64,000 bases of DNA from Pithys albifrons albifrons (GCF_047495875.1 NC_092467.1:30783066-30847065), one strand, 5' to 3'; counted from the stretch's first letter, positions 50,501 through 62,122 are shown. Notes: a model not told the origin generated them from the letters alone. Numbers and translations are program-made.

Positions 50501-51420
50501 GTCTTCTCAGCCTGGGAAGACCTATGGGCTGGAAAACACCTTAGGAGGGGCAGCAGTGTGTTACACTGCAAACCCTGAGCCACAGCCCTTCCCCTTCACA
50601 GCACAGGAGCTCCAGTGAGCTTTGTCTCTGATTTCCTCACCTATGTGCTCCTATTTCCTCTTTTTTTGCTCCCAGTCATGGTTTTCTGCCCTTGAGAAGT
50701 TCTCCATTTAGCAAAGCAACAGTACATGTGCAGGTCTTTAAGGATGCAAGAGTTTCTGCTGGCATTTGTGGAGCTGCCTGTGTGTTGGGCTCAGCCCTCT
50801 GGCTTTGCGTTGGCACCATCTTGTTGTTTGTGAAAACTAAAAGCAGCAATAGTTGCAGCTGTTAAGATTGTATTTATCAATACTAGGCCTAAGTAGAAAA
50901 TGTGACTCTACCTGTAAAAACACTGCTTTTTCAGGTGCCTATTTTGTAGGGAAATGCACAAGGCTAGAGTTGGTTTAGTTTCAAAACCTACATATTGGAC
51001 ACAATCCAGACTTATTTATTAGTTCTTTCTTATTTAAGAAGGCATAATGCTTCATTGGAGGGAGGGAAGGTTCCAGCAAAGACCCCAGGTTTTATCCTCT
51101 TCTTGCATTAGCTCTGTGGTTAACAAATGCAAGCTAAAATACCTGATGTTGGTAATACCTCTCCTCCCCCCAAAAAACACCTGACATTTAAATGTTGCCT
51201 AATTCACAAAAGTTTTGTTCCGGAATCCAGCGATCGTATCTGATAAAAGGCACAAGGAATTCCTTTCACAAGGAACTGAACCACAGATGGTTATGTGATT
51301 TGAGGGCCACTGAACATCGACAGTTATACCAAGTGAATCAGAATTACAGAAACACCTGCATGACTGCATCTGCAGACTCAGCTAAATTACGCTTCCATCC
51401 AGCCACGATATCTAATGTGT
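47581..51420. other. Unique non-coding sequence
   Basis: No gene is seen. A near-perfect 19-bp duplication (AATGTTTTATTGCAAAATA) begins at 48,613 and 48,632. A POU octamer, ATGCAAAT, lies at 50,135-50,142. A weak minus-oriented CTCF-like string (TTGCCATCTCCTGGAC) lies at 47,831-47,846. Open frames up to 122 codons are unrecognised. Confidence 0.45.
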
Positions 51421-51620
51421 AATTCTTCTGCATTTTAATCAAATGCATTGTAATGACAGTACAAAATTTCAATATGAATGCACCTTAATGTAGGAGTAAC
51501 TAATAGCTGCCATCCATTAGTACCAGCTAAGAGACATACTTCCTCCTAAGCAACAGGGGCACGGTTATTTTAACTCATTACCTGCTTTGTAAATGACATT
51601 TAATTGCACATGAAGAGGGG
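51421..51620. other. AT-rich block, possible conserved non-coding element
   Basis: The block carries TTTTAATCAAATGCATTGTA, ATGACAGTACAAAATTTC, AGTAACTAATAGCTG and GACATTTAATTGC with no repeat or coding signature. It resembles many bird-mammal conserved elements in composition, but conservation cannot be shown here. Confidence 0.22.
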
Positions 51621-53414
51621 CTGTTTACAGGACCCCGCTGAGAATGCAAGATTGAGCACCCAAAAGTTACCAAACGTTTGAAAGATGTTTGGTAGAGAGG
51701 TGTTCATGAACCCTTTCCACAGTGAAACAGGTTTGGTGTGCTCTGCCCAAACAGTGTAAAACCTGCTCTGACTTCAGCAGTTTAAAGCTGTAAAACTTTT
51801 GTTGAGCATGTACAAACCCTGAGTTTGTAAAGAATGTTAGATTTGATGGATTTTTGAGGATTCCATAAAGCATTTCTTAAGAAACAGTTGATGTAGGCCA
51901 GTCTCCCAGCTGTTGCTTTCAAACCAGGACAAACTACCAGAACAGTAACACTGAAACACATTTCCTAGCACCTTTCTTACAGATAGATGAATTAGTTTGG
52001 ATTAAAATTTTCCAGAAGGAAATCAGCCTGACAAAAACATGAATTTTGGAAAATGTCCTCTAATGATTAATACCTGGTAAAGTTATGAGCACTGAAAATC
52101 AAGTTTTAAAACACAAAGAGCTGGTCAACCTTGACTGGCCAATCTTGGGCAATGGATAACTCTTCAGACTACTGCTTGCTGAAATTTCTGTATGTCTCAC
52201 TTGGCTCTGTCCTGAGCTGTGACTCCAGTTTAACCTTCAAAAATGAGTCCTGGTGCCCACAGGCCTAAATTTGAGATTCCTGCCCTGGTACAAGGTTCTG
52301 CCAAAAATGTAGCTGGTGGACCAGATCTCTGTAAAACAGACATTGTTGTATCCTGGTCCTCTCATAGGTTTGTTCATGCTTCTAAAGCCAGTATAGAAGG
52401 CCTGGAGTGAGGCATAAAGTGAAGATTTAAACAAAGTAAATTCATTCCTGAAGGGCTAACTATTGAAACACAGTGCTTCCTGCCCATGTTTGACTTTACT
52501 TCAGTTCATTGGTCCCTAGAGCACCCAGAATTATAGCTCAGTAAACTTCTTCAAGGATCATACATTTTTTAAAAAAACAACCTTCCAAAATCTCAAAGTG
52601 TGGCTTAAAAGCAGGAAACCTCCTAACAGAAAAGAGATTGAGACAATGCTTCTTGACTTGGTCATTTCCTCTTTCAGATGTGGACACATGTTCACTACAA
52701 ATTACTCTGAAATCAGTAATTATTTTCATATGGTTAGCAAATAATAATGACTCAACATTTGCATCTCCCTGAATTGCAGTGGAGTGGGATTACAGATGGC
52801 ACAAGATGCATCAGTTTTACAAAACATATTGAAGGCTTCAACTTCATGATGGAAAGTGTTCTGTCATCACTTATAGGCACGTGAATACCAGCAGAGTGGG
52901 GAGCCTGCAGTTATGAGAACCACTCAAGATGCTAAAAACAGGTACACAGAAATAAAATGTAAATGCTCAGAGTTACCTCAGCTTTCCATTTGTTTTCAGA
53001 AGAACTGAATGTTAAAGCTCCAACCATCCTATCTAGATGGAGGCACAGCCAGAACCCAAACATCCAAGTCCTTCTTCATTCCTTAAAAACCTGTTCTTTC
53101 TTTAGTGAAGTAACTTAACTGTATACTGTTCCATGGCAAACAGAAGGGAGCACAGAGAATAAAGTCACTTTATGCAATAACCTTGCATTCCAGTTGGTGT
53201 CTAGGAAATATTTACCCTGGGTCTGTGAACCCCACCAAGCAGCTCCCATGTGGAAGAAGGAGAAGGGAAGGGAAGTTGCACTCGGTGGTCATGTCAAGTG
53301 CAGTCATTTCTAATAAAAGCCACGTTTGCTGTGAATGATCTGGATCCACATCAAAAAACCTCCCATGTAGTCAAGTGCCCAGCAAGGGGTCTATTCTCAT
53401 GTCCATGCTCATAT
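51621..53414. other. Unique non-coding sequence
   Basis: I see no gene, RNA or repeat family here. Confidence 0.5.
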
Positions 53415-53488
53415 GTTAAGTCCCATTGACAAGCATTAGTGGGAACTGCATGCACATATGGATATGTGAATAGCCCCAATGGGATCTG
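53415..53488 (+). repeat. Possible old sauropsid interspersed repeat (weak)
   Basis: AAGTCCCATTGACAAGCATT, GTGGGAACTGCATGCACATA and TAGCCCCAATGGGATCTG resemble a common sauropsid repeat motif (CCCATTGACTTCAATGGGAC and following). The similarity is from memory and the family is not named. Confidence 0.28.
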
Positions 53489-56400
53489 CATAAAGTAGTG
53501 TTTGACTATACAGAGATCGCTTCAACTGCCACAATAAAATAATCTACAGGGAGAAACCTCAAAAGTGCTGTGAATAAACCAAATAATTTAAAGAAATTGA
53601 TAAATAATGGAGGTTATAAATGAGAGCGAAATAAAAACAGCAGTAGGATCTATTATTTGAATTAAATAATAAACAAGAATTATCTTTTAGAAATTAACCC
53701 TAGCCAAAATTTACAAAAACAGCTCATAAATCAGAGTTCTCTGATTTTTAGAGTCTCTTTGTCTTCCTCTTACACTATATCCTACATAGAAATGAGAGAC
53801 ACAGCAAAAGGATCTTACTGACAAGAAGTGAGTTAAGAAAAGCACTGATAAGCATTGCTGTGCTGAAGAACACGGGACATGAAATAGTGGCAGCTCTGCA
53901 ATAGGTCAATGATAATGATGCTCCTGAGGTTATGCAACACTGACAGCCACTCTATAAATGTCAAAGCCTTGCAGAAACTTCCTGAGAAAGGTTTCCTGCT
54001 ACCTGAAAAGCCTCTAGCAGCCAGTCTGCTGGACAACAAAAATCTCTAAAGAGTCTTCTCTTTCTGCACGCAGTCTTCAGATTTCCCCCTGAAGCCACTG
54101 CCTCATTCAAAATCCCATTTTGGAGATTTTGAGGATTTTTTAATCCCGTTTGCGTGATTTGGAGAACTGTCCTTACACTCATATAGCTGAAACAACACAA
54201 CCTTTCCTGACAGACACACATAAATAGGAGCAATGAACAATGAAATAATCAATTAACAGAGCAGACAGCAATCACTGCAGTGATAAGTACCCATATTAAG
54301 AACCTTAATTGAAGAGATATGGAATAGATGATAAGTAAATGTTATTTATAAGTCAGGTCTAACTGTGATCAAAATCACTGAGTTCTAATTGCAATCTTGA
54401 TCCCTGGTTTCTTATCCTATTCTAGTGACCATAGTGAAATTCAACCACTGAATTTCAAATTACTGCAGAGTCCTGTATGTCTCACTGGCTTCAGACCCAG
54501 GTCCAAACTGTTCCAGCAATGCTGCTTTGGAACATCCCGAGCTGAACGGTTCATATGACTGACAGTGAAAGCTCTTATCTTACAGGATGTCCTTTTCCAG
54601 TGGTCATTTAGACCAACAGCCAACCTATTAATCAGGGCAAACCAAAGCTTGTTAGGTCCCTGCTGGCCAAAGCACTTGAGAAGACAAAAGACACCATGTT
54701 CCAGCTGACACCTGCAAGTAATTACACATGGTGATAGCAGTGCATAAAAGAATGATTTGAGAACCAATGCAAGAACAGAGGTGCATTTCTTTTTTATAGA
54801 CTGAACTATTTTCTGATCCCTAAGTGCCTTAGGGTCTTAGAAATCAAAGGCAAATTAGACAAGGTAAAGAAAATCAGTCGCCAGGTGTTCATGTGGAGAA
54901 ATGATAGATCGATCTCCAGTGATTTTCTCCAGTTTCTGGAAGCAAATTCCCCTTCCCAGCTGACCCTGTATTTTATAAGGTTGTTTAATCAGACTAGTGG
55001 CAGAGGGTCACTACTCCACAGAAAACAGAACCTGGAGGCCCACGCTTCCCAGTGTCTTCTCTACCTACCAACAGATCTTTCAGTCTGTCTCCAGTGTCTT
55101 TGCATATCAAGACACATATGAGGCATAGCAAAGACGGTTTTAGGAGAAGCTTAAGTATGGTGGCTGACCCTTCCCTGAAAACCTCCTGAAGAGAAAAGTA
55201 GAGAAGATGGATCCTCCTATGAAGAACATCAGATGACTACAGCCAGGTAGGAGAACTCTGAGTTATGTTCCTCATGAATATTTATTATGTTAGCACTGTT
55301 GAATGTTACTGAATGCTGTTAGAAAGGGAAAGATGGGGAGAGATTCAATTTAAGCAGTAATTGTTAATAAAACTCAAGATGCATGCTATGCTTTCAGTAC
55401 TGAATTCTGTTTGGATAAAACCCACAATCAGAAATTGTTTTCACTCTTTGAGTGCATGGATATAGTAAATGTCGAGAAATCTCAAGCAGAAAATAATGTT
55501 GCAAAGAGCAGTAAAGAGCTATGACAACGTATTTTGCCTTGTTTTCTAGATTTCCACGTGTGGAAGGTAACCTACCCCCATCTGACTTCTTATTGAAAGA
55601 AAAGAGGAAGACCAACATTTGTTCACTGATTGAGAAATAAGGCACCGTCACCCCGGACCACCACACCCTGGGATCTATCAGTTGCTTTAAAGACAAAGAA
55701 GTTCCTCAGAAAACATCCTTCCCAGCAACTAATTGCAGCCTGTGTTCCATTTTAAGCTGTTGAGTCCATCAGTATGGCAATTTCCTGCTTGGAGTTGATC
55801 ATGAGCATCACTGCCAGCCCAAAGGAGATCCTCAGCCACTGGATCAATCTCTGCCTAAGTCCCTGGGACTGTCTAGCTGTCCAGGCATTGCTGTCACTGA
55901 CAATTTGAATGTACCCCAAACTTCTGGCATTTGAGTTATCAATTAATAATGCTGCTCGGTGTCTTTCATTGCTTTGCCTTGTTACTGAGTTATCAGTGTC
56001 TCTTCTGTGCACAGATTGTAGTAGTTAAGATGCAGATATTTAGGCTGAAATACTATCAATGACATTCTGCACTTATACACATGTGTAATGAGGGGAAAAC
56101 ATTAATTTCATAGAGGTTTGTACTGAAATTGCCCTGAAGAACAGTGCTCTTCACCCAGGATTAACTGGAGGCACATGTTCCATGTAGTTGGTGGAGTGTG
56201 TGAGGGAAGGCTGTAACCCCACCCAATTACTGACAGTTGAGGGACTGCCTCGGGTAAATAATTAGGAGATGGATACACACACAAAAGTGCCATGTCTTCA
56301 TATACCACACACATATCATGAGCTCTACTGATTGGAGTTACTTTGCAGAGCTTGACTCAATCACCTCGAGCTGAGATTTTACAGAGAATGCTTAGTATAG

Positions 56401-57854
56401 ACTGAAAATGTTATAACAGAATGGCATCTTCCCTGGAGCATCCTCCTCCAGGAAAAAACAGCCTGGTCCTCACCAGCTGTACCTGGCAATGGTGCTCCCA
56501 GAGAGGAAAAGGCTCCTGGGTGTCTGGAAAGACTGCAGGGAGTGGCAGGGAAGACCTGAGCATTGAAGTATTTCCTCTCAGATCCAGTTACATCCATCTG
56601 TAAAATTAGTAACAATACAGACAGCTGGTAGTTACATTTCACGGGCTAATAAATATGTTAAAAGCCAGAAAGGATTGTGCTGATCCATTACCCTGACCCC
56701 CTGCACAGAACTGTCTATGCTATTGGATTTAATAGAGTTTAGCTCCCAGCTTTGGTCAGGGGCTAGAGGCCATCAGGGTAGTCTGAATTGTGCTTCATCC
56801 AAAATTAGATGGTAGACCCCTGAGAACACACCAGAGCTACAGGAAATGGCATGAGGTCCCTGCTTGCTCTTCCTTCTGCATTACACTGAGCTGCAGTAGG
56901 AGGCACTGTGTGGTGGTACTGTAGAATCTTGAATCGGTTTCTGTCTGCTCATGGCCTTGACAGTGGAATTTTTTGGAGGGGTGAGAGACGATCAGGTTTG
57001 CAGGATGCAAACTCCAGAGAGGATTTATGTCTGGGAACTGCTGTGGTGGGTATGCACAGCCACAGCAGAAAGAAGCTGTGTGAGCAGCAGGATGAGTGAC
57101 TGGCAGCATTTCTTATGAGAATCAGTTGCTGAGGCAGGACTGCTTCAGAAAAAGAGGCTTGGGTGAAGTTTCAGCCTAATATTCTGCCTGTAACCCACTC
57201 ATTTTCAGGAATGTCTGATTCACACTGCAAATAAAACAGACTTTCAGGTAGAAGATGTCCAGAGATGGGGTCACTGCTTCTCCTTTACCAGAGAACAGAG
57301 GTGCAGAGCTGAGAAATCAGCTATTCCACGCCAGGAGGCAGGCAAGGGGTGACAGATCTGCTGGTAGAGGGCTGCTTTCTAGGGGGTTTGTGTAGCCCCA
57401 TCAGCACATGAACTCTTTTTCTCTCTTTTAAATAATATGTTATTAGAGATATATGGATTGCAGTATGTGCACACCTGGCCTGGGTCTGCAGAGCCCATGA
57501 AATGTGTTAGACTTGTTATTACTTGATCATTCTTTTGCACAGGTGTCCAATCCTGCTTACAAATGCTTAAGAAACCTCTCTGCTGATGTATAAAATCACA
57601 GTGTTGAAGGCTAGAGAAAGGTCCTTGATATATGACAACGCATCACGTGCCATTGCCCCTGCATTAAATGCATTAATTTGGTCTTGGTTACTGCAGGTCT
57701 TCTGCTCTAGCTTTGAAAATACTAAAAAAAAAAGACGGTATCCACTTTGTGCCTTGAAAGTCAGCCTTCAGACACTCTGGCTATTAAAGAGTCCTAAATT
57801 CTCACTTGAGTTTGTTTTACTTCAACTTGCAGTTATCCATTTTTCTCTGAAAGA
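53489..57854. other. Unique non-coding sequence
   Basis: No gene is recognised. Open frames of up to 108 codons on the minus strand (for example 54,441-54,767) and up to 90 codons on the plus strand have no known domains. An A10 run lies at 57,725-57,734. Confidence 0.5.
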
Positions 57855-58755
57855 TTAAAAATGTTGTTGGTGTCCAGTAGATACTTCCAGACACATCTCA
57901 GAGATACTTAAATACTTGCACATTATACTCATGTGACATCTCAGTCTCCTTTCCAGTAAGCGAGGCAGATTGAGCTCTTTAAGACTTTCACCATTAAGCA
58001 CTTTCTTCAGCCCTGAAATCCTCTCTGTGGCTCTTTTCTGCACCCTCTCCAGTTTCCCAACAATCTTTTTAAAGTGTGAGCAACAGAAACCACATAATCT
58101 TATATTGTCTGTATTAAAACCAATTGTGTTTGAATGGGCTCAGCTCATCAGGCAACTGAGATCACTTGGAGTGTCGTTCTCGTTGCTGTCTGTCACTCCA
58201 CCAATGTTCCTGTCACCCTCGGATTTATCAGCTGTGAATTTACAGTGTTTACATCCAAATCACTGCAGAAAACATTGACTAGCATCTGACCTGATGCTGA
58301 TCCTGGTAAAACTCTCCTGTTTGATAACGACTACTGATTCATAGCAACTTTTTAACAGGCTGTTTGCCAACTCCTAATCTAATTAGTGCATGCTCTGTTG
58401 CTATTTCTAATGCTTTTTGATCGGAATATCACACAGTGTTAATTCTAATCTCCATAAAAAAATGAATATCACATCTCTTCATTGACCTTTATCATTCAGT
58501 CTTTACCTTCATCATATTATTTGATGCGCCTCATCAAAGAAAGAAATTGCATTTGTCTGCTAAGGCTTATTTCTCCTAAAACTGTATTTACCATCATTAA
58601 TTCTATTTCCATTCTTCATCGTTTCAATCCCACGGCAGCTTTTCCAATACACAGCATGAGCTCAGGATGTGTTAGAGGCCTGGCTTTCAGGTCAGTGTGT
58701 TGGGTTATCAATCCAAACAATTCAATTTTTAAACCCACACTAGAAAAACTGATAC
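57855..58755 (-). mobile_element. Ancient CR1/L3-like LINE relic, minus orientation
   Basis: This is a decayed non-LTR retrotransposon read on the minus strand, much older than the three CR1 tails. The plus sequence TTTCTGCACCCTCTCCAG (58,036), CACTCCACCAATGTTCCTGT (58,195), CAAATCACTGCAGAAAACAT (58,256) and ACTAGCATCTGACCTGATGC follows the order of the reverse transcriptase to ORF2 3' region of CR1/L3 elements. The minus frame at 57,855-58,043 has the characteristic pre-tail motif LKKVLNGESLKELNL followed by LLERRLR, the counterpart of the GL..YEERLRELGLFSLEKRRLR block of CR1 ORF2p. It carries frameshifts and stops and is non-functional. From about 58,470 to 58,755 the match is weaker (TCATCAAAGAAAGAAATTGC and TCATTAATTCTATTTCC segments). 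The subfamily is not determined. Confidence 0.75.
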
Positions 58756-58979
58756 TTTTCATTGTAGTGGCTCAATGTTTATTTACACTTATACATCATC
58801 AGGTGATCAAAAATTATTACTTGCCATGTTGTTTTAAGCAAAACCAGGGGGAAAACTCCTACTCCTGGCCCCTGTTTTCTGAGTGTTTCCCAGTGACCGC
58901 TGGTAGGGAAACCATTCCAACTTCAGGCTTCCAGGGAGAGCTACACGCTTCCTGAAGCCTGTCTTAGAACACCATCATG
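58756..58979. other. Unique non-coding sequence
   Basis: This is the tail of a plus-strand open frame (58,482-58,955) that is mostly antisense to the old LINE. It has no independent coding evidence. Confidence 0.45.
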
Positions 58980-59420
58980 AAAGGGACGATGATGAAATAT
59001 CAGCTATCATGTAACTATCTATAAATGTTAGATTTCTACAAAGTGATTCCACTGAATTGTAATTAAGGGTTTGAAAGTCGAATGATTTTAAGTGCTAGTT
59101 TTAATTACCGCTTGGTGAACTTTAGTGTGTTAGAATTGTCACAACTTTCCTTTAGAATTAGTGTCAAGCCAGGCAATACAGTGGGAAATTATTAACTCAT
59201 ACTTTGGTTCAGCAATTATCTGCATTACAAGGTTTATGCAATTAGCTGTTTAAGATGTCATTATATTTTGCCATCTGGTACACAGGAGTTTATGCATATG
59301 AACAGGCACATGTTGAAGTGATTTTCACTATATGACACTTGATCTCAACCCAAATCATCACTATAATGAGTGGAAGACACAGTGTACAGTACATTAGTGG
59401 CAGGTGCATACTATCAACTT
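58980..59420. other. AT-rich block, candidate conserved enhancer-like element
   Basis: Over about 440 bp there are many homeodomain or POU-type strings: GAATTGTAATTAAGGG, TTTTAATTACCGC, GCAATTAGCTG, TTTATGCATATGAAC. There are few simple repeats, no transposon signature and no coding frame. I judge this the best-looking of the candidate non-coding elements, by composition only. Confidence 0.3.
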
Positions 59421-60064
59421 CATTTTAATAGAAGACTTTCATGTTTCCATTTTTAAAGTATTCTGCACAAGTGCTGAAGAATTAATTGCTCGTTTGCAAT
59501 TTAGCAAAAACCGAGGACACGTTATTGCTAAATGCTAAGGAACATCAGCTTTCAGGAAAGCGGCCACTAATTTAAGTTCTTTCCATCTGTAACTCCAGGC
59601 CAATTTCTGCTCCAGACAATAAAAAAGTCTCAGTTAAGTTCAGCTTAAAACATTCTCTGGTTTCACAGGGAACACACTGAATTACCTTTGATGGGCTCAC
59701 AGCACTGAAAGCCTCTCAAGGATGCCTTAAACGTACCTGTGGTGTGGTCCATGTATGGCAACCTTCAGCATCACTGGTCTCTGCCAGTAGACACCATAAT
59801 GACATCTGTGTCCTTGGCCTTACCTCAGTGTCTGACGTCACTTGTGCCTGTTGGCTCACGTTTGACACACAGATTCTAAATCTGGGGGGAAAAGGTGTTG
59901 CTGTTGGCAGCCTCCCACAAGGAAATCCTCCCTTCCAGGCAGTACAGAATGTAAATATCGATAACGCCAGCCCCGTGTGCTTAGATAATACCTGGTATTT
60001 CTGACACATACTGCGTCTGGTGCTCTAAAAATACTCACAATCTTTAATTAATTAAATTGCATGC
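59421..60064. other. Unique non-coding sequence
   Basis: I see no supported gene. Short open frames on both strands at 59,716-60,038 are mutually overlapping and unrecognised. Confidence 0.5.
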
Positions 60065-60155
60065 AGCTATTAACCTCATTTGACACAAGGAAACCAGCCT
60101 CTGGAATAGTAAGAGACCTGCTCAGTCACGAGAAAGCTGTGCAGAGCCTGAGAGC
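60065..60155 (-). repeat. Possible MIR-like SINE relic (weak)
   Basis: AGCTATTAACCTCATTTGAC, ACAAGGAAACCAGCCTCTGG, AATAGTAAGAGACCTGCTCA and GTCACGAGAAAGC roughly follow the reverse complement of a MIR-type SINE core. It is very diverged. Confidence 0.3.
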
Positions 60156-60576
60156 AAGTGAACTGCACTGCAGGCTGTTAAAACCAGGCTGCAACTGCAG
60201 CACTGTCCTTTATCTGCAAAATTAGGTGCCATGGTTTGGGGCAGGACATGGGTTTGGCATTGGGGAATGGATAGAATAACTCCTGTCACCTCCTCCTCTG
60301 AACTATACTGAGAGCTAAACAAGGGAGTGCTTGTGAGACAGTGCAAATGGTGTAGGTCTGCTGGAAAATCACGCTTCTTAGGAATATTTATTTTTTGGGG
60401 TTCTGGTATTCCACTCTGGGTCCTCCCTGTGTCTTGGGGCAGAGGTGGTTTTTTCAGAGGAGGAGAAGGTGGCATTGCCAGACCTGCTTCCCGCCCCGGT
60501 CCTGGCTCCAAGCAGGGGACGGGGTTGTATCTCCATAGGCAGTCGCTGCAACTTCATTATTGAATTACATTAACAG
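60156..60576. other. Unique non-coding sequence
   Basis: I see no supported gene, RNA or repeat. A 129-codon minus-strand open frame covers most of it (60,122-60,511) without a known domain, and a 78-codon plus frame overlaps it. Confidence 0.5.
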
Positions 60577-60592
60577 GCCGCCCTCTAGTGTC
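60577..60592 (-). promoter_or_regulatory. CTCF-like binding motif, minus orientation
   Basis: GCCGCCCTCTAGTGTC reads on the minus strand as GACACTAGAGGGCGGC, a close match to the CTCF core consensus (CCASYAGRKGGCRS). Its two CpGs are retained in a CpG-poor context. Binding is inferred from the motif only. Confidence 0.6.
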
Positions 60593-61744
60593 ATATTTTA
60601 TTACTTGGGTAAAAAAAAAATGGGCCAGGCAGGTAAAAATGTGTCTTTTTGCTTAGTGAGCACCAGCAAGAGAGGCAGCCACAGAAGCAGCCAAAAAACA
60701 TGTCAGTGAAGCACACTGGGAAGTCCACTGGCAGGTCACAATCCCTAAAATTTGGTGGAAAAGGTTTTGGGTTTTTTTACTGAGGTTCTGGAAGCTGATT
60801 GCAGAAAGCCCAAGGAAAATAATACAAATTCTGTGCAGAATTTTCCTTTCCTTTAAAATCATTGTTAACGTTTCTGTGGGTGGTTATACCAACGCTGTGG
60901 TATATACATATGTCTGTACCTCTAATGTGAAGCGTGTTGTCCTCCTGTAAATGCATCAGTATCATTCAGGGAGATTCAGGAATGGCCTTCAAGGCAACGT
61001 TCCCAGTGCACAGGGATCCTTTTGCTCAGGCTGAAAAGGAAAATGTGATAGACATAAGGCAACGGGCAGTGATTATTCAGGAGCTTGCAGCATTTCAGAG
61101 CTAAAACCAGAAAATACTTACCACTGTAGAACCAATAAATAATTGTATGCTCTGAAACCCTTACTGGCATTAGCATTAACTCATCAGAGCTGCCCTCATT
61201 GGGCTGGTTCAGAGTGGGAAAGGGGACAAAGCTCCTTTAGGACCATCAGCAGGACAGGATGTGACAACAGCTGGTGGGAATTAGCAGGTGAAGGCAGCGA
61301 GTCCATCAGCTGGAGACCTGTCCTTGTGTATTAATGTCTCCCACACTAAAGCCACCTGCCCATCTTCCATTTTTCTGAGCATATCTGTCTGCCGTGGGAC
61401 ATCTGCACCCTTCAGGTAGGAAACCAAGTGATGAATTTAAGATCACAAGCACCCTTCCCTCTGGGTAAATAAAGGGAGGAACCTCAGCGCCAGTTGCAAG
61501 GCACAAGGATCCCTCTCTGGCCCGCTGGGGATGGGGGTCTGCCCCACACTGGAGATGGTGTCCCTGGATTTGGCTTTGGGAAAGGGGGAAAAATGGTTTT
61601 TCCTGGGCGAGTGTGGCGTCTGCATCCTGACTCCTCCTCCAAAAGCCCTCTGGAGTCCCTGAGGAAGGAGCGGGGGACACCCCACCTTCCCTTCCCCACA
61701 CCCAGGCAGCGGAGACAGGGAAAGCCTGAGTCTGCTAGTATCAT
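60593..61744. other. Unique sequence between CTCF-like motifs
   Basis: No gene is recognised. An A9 run lies at 60,611-60,619. Open frames on both strands at 61,306-61,757 overlap each other and extend towards the CpG island; they have no known domains. Confidence 0.5.
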
Positions 61745-61909
61745 ACACCGCGGCTGACGGAAACCTCGGGCAAAGCGAGGGCGAGCGTGCTCGGAGGCTT
61801 TAACCTGCAATTTATATTTTATTCCCCCACATTTGCTGTATTTTCGCTGGGTTTGGAGCCAAAGCGCGGGCTCTCCCCGCGGCCCCCTCAGGAGCCCGCG
61901 CGGTTCCCG

Positions 61910-61925
61910 CCGGGAGGGGGCGCTG
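61910..61925 (+). promoter_or_regulatory. CTCF-like binding motif, plus orientation (first of tandem pair)
   Basis: CCGGGAGGGGGCGCTG matches the CTCF core with AGGGGGCGCT intact. It lies 46 bp upstream of a second, stronger motif in the same orientation. Confidence 0.55.
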
Positions 61926-61955
61926 CGCCGCTGAGGCGGGAGCGGCGCGCGGCGG

Positions 61956-61972
61956 CCTCCAGGGGGCGCTAC
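61956..61972 (+). promoter_or_regulatory. CTCF-like binding motif, plus orientation (second of tandem pair)
   Basis: CCTCCAGGGGGCGCTAC is very close to the optimal CTCF core (CCASYAGGGGGCGCTR), differing mainly at the third base. This is the strongest CTCF-like motif I found in the window. Confidence 0.7.
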
Positions 61973-61990
61973 AGAGCTCGGCGGGCGGGG

Positions 61991-62022
61991 ACGCGCGCGC
62001 GGGGTTGGGGGGGCCGCGGGGG
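61991..62022. other. G-quadruplex and Z-DNA-prone core of the CpG island
   Basis: An alternating ACGCGCGCGCG stretch is followed by G4, G7 and G5 runs separated by TT and CCGC. With the G7 run contributing two tracts, four G-tracts with short loops are available. Structure formation is inferred. Confidence 0.5.
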
Positions 62023-62050
62023 CGCGCGCGGAGGGAGCGGCGGGAGCGCG

Positions 62051-62108
62051 CGGGCAGGTGCGCGCACACAGGTGCGTGCGGGCACACAGGTGTGTGCGGG
62101 CACAGGTA
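62051..62108. repeat. Short CAGGTG-containing tandem repeat
   Basis: The core CAGGTG or CAGGTA starts at 62,055, 62,069, 62,087 and 62,103, with units of 14-18 bp of the type CAGGTGCGTGCGGGCACA. CAGGTG is an E-box of the class bound by ZEB/SNAI and some bHLH factors. The GT in each copy could mimic a splice donor, but there is no evidence for use. Confidence 0.8.
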
Positions 62109-62122
62109 CTGCCATCCATCCG

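Noticed and set aside
58482..58955. 157-codon plus-strand frame
   Set aside because: Largely antisense to the old LINE relic and without a recognisable domain.
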